DNA of 64,000 nucleotides from Betaproteobacteria bacterium (lineage in GTDB: Bacteria > Pseudomonadota > Gammaproteobacteria > Burkholderiales > Rhodocyclaceae). Shown one piece after another: positions 20,646 through 29,700 of this stretch. The notes below the pieces were generated by a model. It had not been told where the DNA came from. It did not search any database and worked only from the letters and a program-made list of their open reading frames with translations. How positions within the stretch are numbered: position 1 is the stretch's first letter; each line of letters starts with the position of its first letter. Location: assembly GCA_019136545.1 (NCBI GenBank), contig JAGVUA010000151.1:1-64000 (forward strand). The letters run 5' to 3'. A program made the position numbers and the translations under genes.

Positions 20646-21164
20646 ATGGCGACCAAACATGAATTCGGCGAAATCCAGCGCAAGAACATGGAAGCGGCGA
20701 TGCGTCTCGCCCAGCTTTCGATCGAGAACTCGCAGCGCATCATGGCGCTGCAGTCGCAGCTGGCGCGCGAACTGTTCCAGGAAAGCGTCGAGCAGGCCAA
20801 GGCGCAGACCGGTTCGTCCGATCCGCAGGAGATCATGAACCTGCGCGCCCGCTATGCCCAGGACACCACCCAGAAGATGATCGCGGCCGCGCAACAGGTC
20901 GCTGAAATCGGCAACAACGCCCGCATGGAATTCTCGCGCCTGCTCACCGAGCAATTGGCCGCAGGCAGCCAGGACATGGTCGACGCCTTCCAGTCGTTCT
21001 TCAAGGCCCTGCCGGTCCAGAACACCAACATCATGGAAACCATGCAGCAGGCCATGAGCAACGCCAACAGCGCGTTCGACCAGATGAGCAAGGCGTCGCG
21101 CGCCGCCTTCGACAATCTCAACGACATGGCGAAGAAGTCGTCCTCGCCACGCGCCAAGAAATAG
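20646..21164 (+). CDS. Phasin, polyhydroxyalkanoate granule-associated protein
   Basis: A 172-residue phasin of the Phasin_2 type: largely amphipathic helix rich in Ala, Gln, Met and Ser ('FGEIQRKNMEAAMRLAQLSIENSQRIMALQSQLARELFQESVEQA'), with a basic tail ending PRAKK. Phasins coat PHA granules and control their size. Two ATGs are possible; the one at 20646 is chosen because AAAGGAG is six bases upstream, whereas the ATG at 20640 directly abuts it. No phaC is in the window. It is 72 bases downstream of the CoA-transferase and may have its own promoter. Confidence 0.88.
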   Translation: MATKHEFGEIQRKNMEAAMRLAQLSIENSQRIMALQSQLARELFQESVEQAKAQTGSSDPQEIMNLRARYAQDTTQKMIAAAQQVAEIGNNARMEFSRLLTEQLAAGSQDMVDAFQSFFKALPVQNTNIMETMQQAMSNANSAFDQMSKASRAAFDNLNDMAKKSSSPRAKK

Positions 21165-21175
21165 ACGGAGCGCGA

Positions 21176-21201
21176 GGCGGCGCGATCTCCTAGGCGCCGC
21201 C
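21176..21201. terminator. GC-rich hairpin at convergent phasin/moaE junction
   Basis: GGCGGCGC, ten bases, then GCGCCGCC form a perfect eight-pair stem. The moaE stop codon lies at the edge of the loop. There is no T tract, so action as a two-way transcript end is only probable. Confidence 0.4.
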
Positions 21202-21636
21202 GCGCCAGCGGGCCAGCGCCGCGTCGTCGGATTCGCGGGCGTCTACCCAGCGGCCGCCCGCGACCGTGTCTTCCCGCTTCCAGAACGGCGCCTGCGTTTT
21301 CAGGTAGTCCATGATGAATTCGCAGGCGGCGAAGGCATCGTGGCGGTGGCTCGATGAAACCGCGACGAAGACGATGCGCTCGCCCGGCGACAGCCGTCCG
21401 ACCCGATGAATGACGCGCACGCCCAGGAGCTGCCAGCGGCGCCGCGCCTCGACGACGATTTCGGCGAGCGCCTTTTCGGTCATGCCGGGGTAATGTTCGA
21501 GCGTCATGGCGAGAATCTCGCCTCCCCTGACCAGCCCGACGAAGCTGGCGACCGCGCCGGCGTTATCCGTCCTCGCCCCCAGCGCCTCGATTTCGGCGCC
21601 AACATCGAAATCGGCTTCCTGAACGGATACCGGCAT
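21190..21636 (-). CDS. moaE: Molybdopterin synthase catalytic subunit MoaE
   Basis: A 148-residue protein that, with thiocarboxylated MoaD, converts cyclic pyranopterin monophosphate to molybdopterin. Family motifs: 'GAVASFVGLVRGG', 'LEHYPGMTEKALAEI', 'IHRVGRLSPGERIVFVAVSSSHRHDAFAACEFIMDYLKTQAPFWKRE'. This last block includes the conserved Arg/His/Lys active-site residues. It starts two bases after the moaD stop and ends the molybdenum-cofactor operon. Confidence 0.95.
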   Translation of the reverse strand: MPVSVQEADFDVGAEIEALGARTDNAGAVASFVGLVRGGEILAMTLEHYPGMTEKALAEIVVEARRRWQLLGVRVIHRVGRLSPGERIVFVAVSSSHRHDAFAACEFIMDYLKTQAPFWKREDTVAGGRWVDARESDDAALARWRGGA

Positions 21637-21637
21637 A

Positions 21638-21892
21638 TCAGCCTCCCGTCACCGGCGGAAAAAAAGCCACCTCGTCACCCGGCCCGAGCGCGGCATCGAA
21701 ACCGGCCATGGCCTGATTGACGGCGCAGCGGAGGTTCTTCGTTCTTCCGAGTTGCGCCCACGGCTCGCCCCGCGCGACGATATGGTCGCGCAAGCCGGCC
21801 GGCGTGGTCACGCCCGGCGGCAGGACAAGCGCTTCCTCGGCGACACCGAACGCCTCGCGCAGGCTGGCGAAATACAGCACCTTGACGGTCAT
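21638..21892 (-). CDS. moaD: Molybdopterin synthase sulfur carrier MoaD
   Basis: An 84-residue ubiquitin-like protein starting MTVKVLYFASLREAFG and ending in the required Gly-Gly (FFPPVTGG), which is adenylated and thiocarboxylated to carry sulfur. The ATG at 21892 overlaps the moeA stop (ATGA), and moaE starts two bases after its stop. The same frame is open far upstream inside moeA but codes for nothing sensible there. Confidence 0.95.
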   Translation of the reverse strand: MTVKVLYFASLREAFGVAEEALVLPPGVTTPAGLRDHIVARGEPWAQLGRTKNLRCAVNQAMAGFDAALGPGDEVAFFPPVTGG

Positions 21893-23088
21893 GGCAGGGC
21901 TCCGAAAGCGAGGTAGCTCACCGTATCGCCTGGGCTGACGGTCGCGCCGGCGGGAATGTCGGCCAAGCCGTCGGCCCAGATGCAGGAGGTCAATACGCCC
22001 GAACTCTGGTTGGGGAATCGCTCCAGCCGGCCATCCCCGCCGATGCGGACGCGCAGGAACTCGCGGCGGTTGCCCGGCTTGCGCCAGTCGAAACCCGCGA
22101 CCAGCTGCCGCGCCGTCGGCAACACGTCGCTGGCGCCCTGGCACTTGCGGATGAACGGCCGAACCAGCAGGCAGAAGGTAACGAAGGCCGAGACGGGATT
22201 GCCCGGCAGACCGACGAAGTCGGCCTGCCCGACCTTGCCGAAGGCCAGCGGCTTGCCGGGCTTGACGGCGATGCTCCACAGCGTCAACTCGCCTTCCGCC
22301 TCCACCGCCGGCTTGACGTGGTCCTCCTCGCCAACCGAAACGCCGCCGGACGTAATGACCAGATCGTGCAGGGCGCCCGCCTTGCGCAGCGCCGTGCGCG
22401 TGGCCTCGAGGCTGTCCGGCAGGTTGCCGAAGTCCTCGACGGCGCAGCCCATGCTCTTCAGCAGCGCGGTCAGTTGGTAGCGGTTGGAGTTGTAGATGGC
22501 GCCGGGCGGCAGCGGCTCGCCGGGCGTTGCCAACTCGTCGCCGGTGGACAGCACGGCCACCGACAGGCAGCGCATCACCGGCAATTGCGCCACGCCGACC
22601 GAGGCGGCCATGCCGATCGCCGCCGGCGTCAGCAGCGTGCCCGCCGCGAGCACTTCCGCGTCCTTGCGGATATCCTCGCCGGCGCGGCGGATGTTGTCCT
22701 CCGGTTGCGGCACGTGATTGACGATCACTTGTCCGTGCCCGCCGTGTTCGCAGAGCTCCTGCATCACCACGGCATCGGCACCCGGCGGCACCGGCGCGCC
22801 GGTGAAGATGCGCGCGGCGGTGCCCGGTTCCAGCGCGTGGCCGACGCTGCCGGCGGGAATGCGCTGGGCGACGCGCAAGGCCGTACCCGCGGCGGGCACG
22901 TCGGCGCAACGCACGGCATAGCCGTCCATGCCGCTGTTGTCGAGCGGCGGCACGTCGAGCGTGGAGCGGATCGATTCGGCCAGCACCCGCCCGAGGCCGT
23001 CGGCCAACGGCACGCGGTCCACGCCCTTGACCTTGCGGGCGGCATCCAGCAGGCGGGCCCGCGCTTCGTCAAAACTCAGCATGTTCAC
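21889..23088 (-). CDS. moeA: Molybdopterin molybdenumtransferase MoeA (copy 1)
   Basis: A 399-residue enzyme inserting molybdate into adenylated molybdopterin. Signatures: 'PPLDNSGMDGYAVR', 'IFTGAPVPPGADAVVMQE', 'VLSTGDEL', 'ITSGGVSVGEEDHVK' and 'GLPGNPVSAFVTF'. The start is GTG 23088, which overlaps the mobB stop; an ATG at 23082 is also possible. A second, diverged moeA is at 54205-55482. This copy lies in the same operon as mobB, moaD and moaE. Confidence 0.94.
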   Translation of the reverse strand: MNMLSFDEARARLLDAARKVKGVDRVPLADGLGRVLAESIRSTLDVPPLDNSGMDGYAVRCADVPAAGTALRVAQRIPAGSVGHALEPGTAARIFTGAPVPPGADAVVMQELCEHGGHGQVIVNHVPQPEDNIRRAGEDIRKDAEVLAAGTLLTPAAIGMAASVGVAQLPVMRCLSVAVLSTGDELATPGEPLPPGAIYNSNRYQLTALLKSMGCAVEDFGNLPDSLEATRTALRKAGALHDLVITSGGVSVGEEDHVKPAVEAEGELTLWSIAVKPGKPLAFGKVGQADFVGLPGNPVSAFVTFCLLVRPFIRKCQGASDVLPTARQLVAGFDWRKPGNRREFLRVRIGGDGRLERFPNQSSGVLTSCIWADGLADIPAGATVSPGDTVSYLAFGALP

Positions 23089-23588
23089 AATCCGACTTTC
23101 TCCAGGATGAACGCCGCGACGGCATCATGATCGTTCAAGTTTAGCCAGGGTAGCGGGCAATCGGCCGGCAGATCGGTCGCCGCGGGCGTCGCCACTGCCA
23201 GCACGCCGGCATGCTCGGGCCAGATGAAGGGCTTGCCGTTGGCCGGTCGATGCACTTCCAGCTTCGGGATGGGCGTGGCCTTGTAGCCTTCGACCAGCAG
23301 CAGATCGCACGGCGAAAGATTGGCGATCTGCTGCTCGAAAGTCGGCTCGGGCCGTCCGCGCAGTTCATGCATGAGCACCCAACGCTGGTCGCAGACCAGC
23401 ATCACCTCGGTGGCGCCGGCGGCGCGGTGGCGAAACGAGTCCTTGCCCGACTTGTCCAGATCGAAGTTGTGGTGCGTATGCTTGATCATGGAAACGCTCA
23501 GCCCGCGCGCGACGAAGCGCGGAATCAGCTGCTCGATCAGCGTTGTCTTGCCGGCGCCGGAATAGCCGGCAAACCCGAACATCTTCAT
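23085..23588 (-). CDS. mobB: Molybdopterin-guanine dinucleotide biosynthesis protein MobB
   Basis: A 167-residue P-loop GTPase-like protein with Walker A GYSGAGKTT (8-16), 'GLSVSMIKHTHHNFDLDKSGKDSFRHRAAGA' and 'LLLVEGYKATPIPKLEVHR', all standard for MobB. It assists MobA in attaching GMP to molybdopterin; mobA is not in the window. The ATG at 23588 overlaps the stop of the upstream ATP-grasp-like gene. Confidence 0.94.
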   Translation of the reverse strand: MKMFGFAGYSGAGKTTLIEQLIPRFVARGLSVSMIKHTHHNFDLDKSGKDSFRHRAAGATEVMLVCDQRWVLMHELRGRPEPTFEQQIANLSPCDLLLVEGYKATPIPKLEVHRPANGKPFIWPEHAGVLAVATPAATDLPADCPLPWLNLNDHDAVAAFILEKVGL

Positions 23589-24718
23589 TCGATTCTCACC
23601 TTCGCAAAACCGCCGCCAGGGGTACGGAAATTGGTGGTCTGCCCCTGCCACAGACGCGCGGCCACCAACTGGACGCGACCGGCGTAGGCATAGCAGCGCA
23701 CGTCCACCTTGAGCTCGACATGCCGCTCCTCGCCGTCCCCGCCGTCGCCATCGCCGAACAACAACTCCATCTCCACCGTCGACGGCGGCACCAACGCCTG
23801 GGCCACGTAGTTTCCGGCCAGCACCTCGTCGAACACCCGCCGGGTCATCTTGTCGCCGCGATAAGCGGCCTTCGAGCCATAACCGTTGGCCGGCTTGAAG
23901 AACAAGGTCTTGCGCCGGCTCCAATAGGCTTCGGCATCGTCCGGCGCCACGAGTTCCGTTTTCGGCACCGCGGCGGCCAGCACTGCCCGCGTCGGGGCAT
24001 CGACGCCCCATGCCGCCAGCAAGGCGTCGTCGGACAGCAGCGCCAGGTTGCGCTTGTCGGCATACAGGGCATGTCCGCGCGGATGCGGCGTCAGGACCAC
24101 GGCGTCATCGAGGTAGGCCTGCCGCAAGGCGGCGTTGGCGGGCATCGTCAGCGCAAAGTCGGTCAAGCGGTTGTAAACGAGATCGAGACGGCGCTGGCCA
24201 TGCCACAACCCGCCGTCGCGGAACGCCAGCTCATCGGGCGCGCAGATCACCGCGTCGATGCCATGCCGCCTGAACAATGCCTGAAACATCAGAAACTCGG
24301 GATACAGGTACTGCGACTCGGGCGCCTCATCGACGATGGCCAGGGTACGCAGCTCGCGCGCGCACTCCGAACGGAACATCGCGACGTATTCCGCTTCCAG
24401 CGCATGGCCGGGAACCTGAACGGCGGCCAGCAGCCCACCGCCGGTGTTGGTGTTGATCTCGATGAGCTTGGGGCCGTCCGGCGTGACATGAAAATCGTAG
24501 CCGTAGAAAACGCCGGGATTGGACGGGACGTGGTGCGCGATCTCGGGCGCCCACGCCAGCGCGCGCGCTTGGTAGGCAGGCATCGCCACCACCCGCTCGA
24601 CGGCGGCGACCAGCGCGGTCATGCTCGCCGCATCGCCACGGCTGACTTTCACCGTGGCGGGGGAAAACAGATGCGGACGGTCGGCAAGGAGCTGGTCCAG
24701 CGAAGGCGGTTCGATCAT
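23585..24718 (-). CDS. Conserved protein with ATP-grasp-like features, unknown function
   Basis: A 377-residue protein I cannot name. It contains 'KLIEINTNTGGGL', 'LVYNRLTDFAL', 'LTPHPRGHALYADKRNLALLSDDALL', and then 'KTLFFKPANGYGSKAAYRGDKMTRRVFDEVLAGNYVAQALVPPS'. The last two resemble the nucleotide-binding lysines and glycine-rich loop of ATP-grasp ligases such as glutathione synthetase, possibly in permuted order. It sits between a DinG-type helicase and mobB, with ATGA overlap onto mobB, so translational coupling to the molybdenum-cofactor genes is clear though the role is not. Dispersed-repeat copy 7 lies near its N-terminus (KVSRGDAA). Start ATG 24718. Confidence 0.6.
   Translation of the reverse strand: MIEPPSLDQLLADRPHLFSPATVKVSRGDAASMTALVAAVERVVAMPAYQARALAWAPEIAHHVPSNPGVFYGYDFHVTPDGPKLIEINTNTGGGLLAAVQVPGHALEAEYVAMFRSECARELRTLAIVDEAPESQYLYPEFLMFQALFRRHGIDAVICAPDELAFRDGGLWHGQRRLDLVYNRLTDFALTMPANAALRQAYLDDAVVLTPHPRGHALYADKRNLALLSDDALLAAWGVDAPTRAVLAAAVPKTELVAPDDAEAYWSRRKTLFFKPANGYGSKAAYRGDKMTRRVFDEVLAGNYVAQALVPPSTVEMELLFGDGDGGDGEERHVELKVDVRCYAYAGRVQLVAARLWQGQTTNFRTPGGGFAKVRIE
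24627..24650 (-). repeat. Dispersed short repeat, copy 7
   Basis: Perfect 16-base core in minus orientation; variable pair AT and then GCGGC instead of ACGCC. Near the N-terminus of the ATP-grasp-like gene. Confidence 0.75.
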
Positions 24719-24728
24719 GTCGGCGAGT

Positions 24729-26723
24729 TTAACCCGCGAAGAAGGCTTCGACGTCGGCGATCTCGCGCGTACGCCGCATGGGCGGCAACGACAGCCAGAT
24801 GCGCCGGCCATAGGGCTTGCCGACCAGGCGCGGGTCGCAGACCATCAGTACGCCGCGGTCGGTCTCGTCGCGGATCAGCCGGCCGGCGCCCTGCTTCATG
24901 CTGATGACGGCGCGCGGCAGCTGGTATTCGAAGAAGGCGTTGCGGCCTTGGCGCTTGAGATGGTCGATGCGCGCCGACAACACGGGGTCGTCCGGCGGTG
25001 CGAAAGGCAGTTTGTCGATCACCACCAGCGACAGCGCCTCGCCGCGCACGTCCACGCCCTCCCAGAAACTCTGGCTCGCCACCAGGACGGCGTTGCCGAG
25101 GAGGCGGAAGCGCGCCAGCAGCTCGGTCTTGGCGCCCTCGCCTTGCAGCAGCAGGGGATAGTCGGCGCCGTCGCGCGCCATGCGCTCCTTGAGCAATTCG
25201 TGAATGCGCCGCATCGCCCGCAGGCTGGTACACAGCACGAAAGCGCGGCCGCCCGCCGCCTGGATCGCCGGCCAGGCCGCTTCCAGCACCGCCTCGTGGT
25301 AGAGAGGACTGTTGGGATCGGGCATCCCTTGCGGCGCGTAGAGCAGCGCAGAGCTGCCGTAGTCGAACGGCGAGCCCCAGCAAGCGGCATCGGCATCGTC
25401 GAGGCCAAGCTCGGCCTTGTAGTGACCGAAGTCCTGACCGACGGCCAGCGTCGCCGAAGTGAAAATCCACGCCCGGGGATGCCCCGCCATCTGCCGCTGG
25501 AAAAGGTTGGCCACCGACAGCGGGGTCAGATTCAGCGTCACGGCGTAATGGCCGACGTCAGCCCAGCGGATGAAGCCCTCCCCCTCGTCCGCATCGCCCT
25601 CGCCTGCCGGTTGCGGCGGCGCCTGCCAGTGTTTCAGCCGCTGCGCCAGCTCATTGGCGCGCGCCAGGCAGTTGGCGAGGCCTTCGGAACGTTCGGCCTG
25701 GGACGCCAGAGGCTTGGTGAAGTCGGCCAGCGCGCGCTCGAGCGCCGCCAGCGCTTCGATGGCCCGCGCATGATCGCGCCATTGCGCTTCCGAAAGCCGC
25801 ATGCCGTCGCGATGGAAAGCCAGCCGAAAATCCTTGGTGCATTTTTCCAACGTCCGGCAGGCGTCTTGCAGCGGCGCGAAATCCTTGGCCGAGGCGAGGG
25901 CTTCCAGGCGGGTGTCGCGCGCCAGTTCCAGCACTTGCGCCGTGCTGACCGCCTCGCCGAAGAACAGGCCGGCCACGTCGGGCAGCTGGTGCGCCTCGTC
26001 GAAGATCACCGTGTTGCAGGCGGGCAGCAATTCGCCCAGGCCGTCGTCGCGCAGCATGACATCGGCAAAAAAAAGGTGGTGATTGACCACCACCACGTCG
26101 GCGGTCATGGCGTCGCGTCGCGCGGCGACGACGAAGCATTGCTTGTAGTGCGGGCAATCCTGGCCCAGGCAGTTATCGCGCGTCGACGTGGCCTGCGCCC
26201 AGGCGCCGGAATCCTCGGGCACCGCGGCCAGTTCGGCCTTGTCGCCGGTACGGGTGGACTTGGCGAAGCGGGCGATGGTGCGAATGTGCCCGGCCTCTTC
26301 GCGGTTGAGGAAGCGCCCTTCGTGCTGTGCCCGCTCCAGGTGATAGGGGCAGACGTAATTGGCGCGACCCTTGAGCAGCGCGATGGTCGCCGGCACGCCG
26401 AGCGCATCCCTCACCGTCGGCAGGTCGCGGCCGAACAGTTGGTCCTGGAGCGTCTTGGTGCCGGTGGAGATGATCACCTTGCCGCCCCAGAGCAAGGCCG
26501 GGACGAGATAGGCGAAAGTCTTGCCCGTGCCGGTGCCCGCTTCGGCGACGAGCGCCGAGTTGCCTTCGATGGCGGTGGCGATGCGCTCGGCCATCTCGAC
26601 TTGCTGCGGACGTTGCCGATAACCGGGAATGGCCTTGGCCAGCGGGCCATCCGCCGAAAAGAACCTGCCGAGACTCAATTTCTGAAGACCTTGACTGTTG
26701 GGCGTGGTACGACAGTCCGCCAT
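24729..26723 (-). CDS. ATP-dependent DNA helicase, DinG/YoaA type
   Basis: A 664-residue XPD-like superfamily 2 helicase. Walker A AEAGTGTGKT lies at about 60-69. Four cysteines suited to an Fe-S cluster occur in NYVCPYHLE and DNCLGQDCPHYKQC, with DEAH as FDEAHQLPD. Later motifs include 'ATLAVGQDFGHYKAELG' and 'QGAGRLIRDETDRGVLMVCDPRL'. Length and N-terminus favour YoaA over the longer DinG. It unwinds damaged or R-loop-bearing DNA. It heads the minus-strand run that continues into the ATP-grasp-like and molybdenum-cofactor genes (10-base gap). Confidence 0.88.
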   Translation of the reverse strand: MADCRTTPNSQGLQKLSLGRFFSADGPLAKAIPGYRQRPQQVEMAERIATAIEGNSALVAEAGTGTGKTFAYLVPALLWGGKVIISTGTKTLQDQLFGRDLPTVRDALGVPATIALLKGRANYVCPYHLERAQHEGRFLNREEAGHIRTIARFAKSTRTGDKAELAAVPEDSGAWAQATSTRDNCLGQDCPHYKQCFVVAARRDAMTADVVVVNHHLFFADVMLRDDGLGELLPACNTVIFDEAHQLPDVAGLFFGEAVSTAQVLELARDTRLEALASAKDFAPLQDACRTLEKCTKDFRLAFHRDGMRLSEAQWRDHARAIEALAALERALADFTKPLASQAERSEGLANCLARANELAQRLKHWQAPPQPAGEGDADEGEGFIRWADVGHYAVTLNLTPLSVANLFQRQMAGHPRAWIFTSATLAVGQDFGHYKAELGLDDADAACWGSPFDYGSSALLYAPQGMPDPNSPLYHEAVLEAAWPAIQAAGGRAFVLCTSLRAMRRIHELLKERMARDGADYPLLLQGEGAKTELLARFRLLGNAVLVASQSFWEGVDVRGEALSLVVIDKLPFAPPDDPVLSARIDHLKRQGRNAFFEYQLPRAVISMKQGAGRLIRDETDRGVLMVCDPRLVGKPYGRRIWLSLPPMRRTREIADVEAFFAG

Positions 26724-26732
26724 TCTAAGTTA

Positions 26733-26748
26733 GATCGCCATGACGATC
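26733..26748. promoter_or_regulatory. Inverted repeat upstream of dinG-type gene
   Basis: GATCG, six bases, then CGATC form an inverted repeat ten bases upstream of the helicase start. It could be an operator or simple hairpin. It is not a canonical LexA box. Confidence 0.25.
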
Positions 26749-26788
26749 TTTCGCGGCAACAACGCCCACCGCCTTCAGCGAGCCGGCA

Positions 26789-29700
26789 TCAGTCATAGCG
26801 CAGCGTATAGACGACGTCCACCGCGCTGGTGGCGCCGGTCTGGCCGCGCAGGGTGAGGTTGCGGGAAAGGTCGTAGAAGATGTAGAGCACGCCCATGGCG
26901 CTCGAAAGGCTGCGTTCGTAGCTGATGTACAGGTCCCGCGACAGCCGCTTGCCCAGGGTGAGGGCCGTTGCCGAGGCATCTTCTCCCGCCGCGGCGCTGC
27001 GCATGCCGATCTCGTCCACGCCCAGGCTCTGGGCCAGGCGGGCCGAAGTGTTCTGGCCCTTGTTGCCCAGCAGGGCCAGCGCGGCTTGCTGCAGCATGGC
27101 GGCCTCGGCGCCGCCGGCCGCGGCGCTCCGGCCCAGCACCACCCAGGCAAGGATCTCCGCGTCGGGCAACTGCGGCTCGGAGTACAGCTGCACGCGCGGC
27201 GCCAGCGCCGACCCGCCCACCTGCACGCCGGCGCGCACGGCAATGTTGGGGCGCAGTGCGAGGATGTCGAGCGCGGGATTGTCGTAGGGCCCGCGAAAAC
27301 GGATCGAACCGCTCTCCACGTCCAGGCTCTGGCCCCAGGCCCGGTAGCGCCCCTGTTCGGTCTGGATTTCGCCCGTCACGCTCGGTACGGCGCCGGCGGT
27401 GCCATTGCTGCGAAGGTCCAGGCTACCCGTCAAGCGGGTGGTAATGCCGTGACCTTGCAGCGCGAAGTCCTTGCCCAGATCGAGAGTGATGGCCAGGTCG
27501 GGCGGATGGACGGGCGTGCCTCGGGGCTCGGCGGCCGCCTGCGCGGCCGCGCGCTTTTGCGCCGCCGAGACCACCACCACGTCCGCGCCCAGGCTGGGCC
27601 TCGATTCGTCGGGCAGCACGATGGTGGCGCGGTCTATCGTCAGCCCGCCGCGCAGGACAAGCTGGTCGCCGCTCAATGTGGCTTGCAATTGGCCGGAGAC
27701 GCTAACTTGCCGGTCGGCGCGCACCAGCGCTTGCAACGCCTGCGCCTTGACTTGCACCGCCAGGCCGAGGCTCGAGGTGCCGCCGCTGGCCGGCGCATCG
27801 GCCCAGCTCAGGCGGCCCGTGGCGACGAGTTCGCCGCCGTGGTCGGGCGCCGGCGTGCGGTTGCCGCTTTGGCCGAGGATGCGTGCCTTGCTGCCCTGGC
27901 CGCCCTGCAGCCGCAATTCGTCGATGCGCAGCTCGTTGCCCGCCAGCGTGGCGCGCAAGCGGCCGTCCCGCAAGTCCACGCCATCGATCACCGACCGCAG
28001 TGCCAGGTCGTCGGCAGCCAGGGTGCCCGCCCAGCGAGGAGCGTTGCGGGTTCCCGAAAGCTGGGCTTGCGCGTCGAAGGTGCCGCGCACGCGCCAGCCT
28101 GGCGGCGCCAGCGCGGACCACACGCCCACGTCGGGCAGGCGAGCGCGCACGACGCCGGCCAGCGGCGCATCGGCGGGCCATGCGCCGGTGATGCGCTGCC
28201 AGCGCGTGCGGACCTGGGCATCGACGTCACCGGCGCGCTCGCTTCGCCATACCAGGCGGGCTTGAACGTCCTCCTGATCGACGGCGAGATCGAGCATGGC
28301 CTCGCGCACGCCGGCCGCGGTGGTGGGCGCGCGGGCCGGGCCGGTACGGTCTTGCAGCCGGATATCGCCGCTGGCGCGGCGCAGCTGAGCGTGGGCGCTC
28401 AAGGTATCGGCGGCGGCAATGGTCCATTCGCCTGCCAACACCATGTCGGTGCCCAGGCCCATCCTTTGGAGGAGCGGCGGGCCGGCGTTCGTCTCGCCGC
28501 TCGCCGTCGGCAAGGCATCGACCCAAGCCAGGGGCAGCCCTTGCAACTCGCCACGGCTATACAAGCGCGGAGGGGTATTCGGCGCCTGCAGGTAGCGCAG
28601 CGGCGCCCAGCTCAACACGGGACCGCCGGGCAAGGGACCGGTGACGCGCAACTGGCCCGCGCCGGCCGTGAGCTCCAGGGGCGCGCCGGCCGGCGTGGCG
28701 GGAGCGCTCAGTTGCAACGCGACCGGGGCCGCGAGCGCAGCCTCCCACTGGCCTGGCTTGCGCAGGTCGACATACCGCGCACGCAGGTTCTGCAGTTGCA
28801 GCGGCCACTGCCTGGGTGCGATCCATGCGCCCTCGGCCGCAGCCTCCAAAGTCAGTTGGTGTTCGGCGGTGGCTGCGGAACCGGCCAGCGTGAGGTGCGC
28901 TTGTTGCGCGTTGCCCGCCAGCTGCACCGCAACGCCTTGCAAGTTGATGGGGGGAGGGGGCATACCGGCGCGGCCCGCGTCGAGCCCGGTGGAGGACGGA
29001 TACCATTGCGCCTGGGGCACGGTGAGCCGCGCCTGCAGCGACAGCGCTTGGCTGGGTCCGGGCTGCGCGCGCCCGGCTCGCGGGGCGACGTTGAGCCAAC
29101 CGCCGCGCCACTGGACATCCAACTGCCCCTGCCCTTGCAATGTCGCCGTGCGCAGCGCTCCGGGCAGCCACTGGTCGGCACGAGGCAGACCGGCCAACCA
29201 GCGCTGGACTTGGCGGGCATCGGCGATTGTCCACTGCATGTCGCCCTGGCCGTTGTCCGCGGCCACGCGGCCCTGAAAGCGGGCCGTGCTGCCCGGGGCG
29301 CTGAACGCCACCTGCCCCTGAACCTCCGTCGCGCTCGGATCGGCGCCCAGTTGCAGGCGCAGTTCATTCGCTTCTGCCCGAAGCTCGAAGGCATCGATCT
29401 GCACATGCGCGAGATCGACGCGGCCCAGCCCCTGGGCTGCGCGTTGCCATTGGCCGCGGGCCTCGATGCTGCGAACCGCCAAGGCTTTTGCGGCACCCGG
29501 CGCGGCGCGGATATCGGCATCGAACGACACCCGCGCTTGCGCGGCGGCCAGGTCGAGCGTGCGCGCTTCAATGAGGCCGCTCAGGGCCGGCGAGGCGCCC
29601 AGCGCCTGGTGCAAGGCCTCCGGTGGCAGTTGATTCAACCCGATCCGGCCTTGCAGCGCGCCGCTGCCGGGGGTGTACTGGCCTTGCAGCAGCACTTCGC

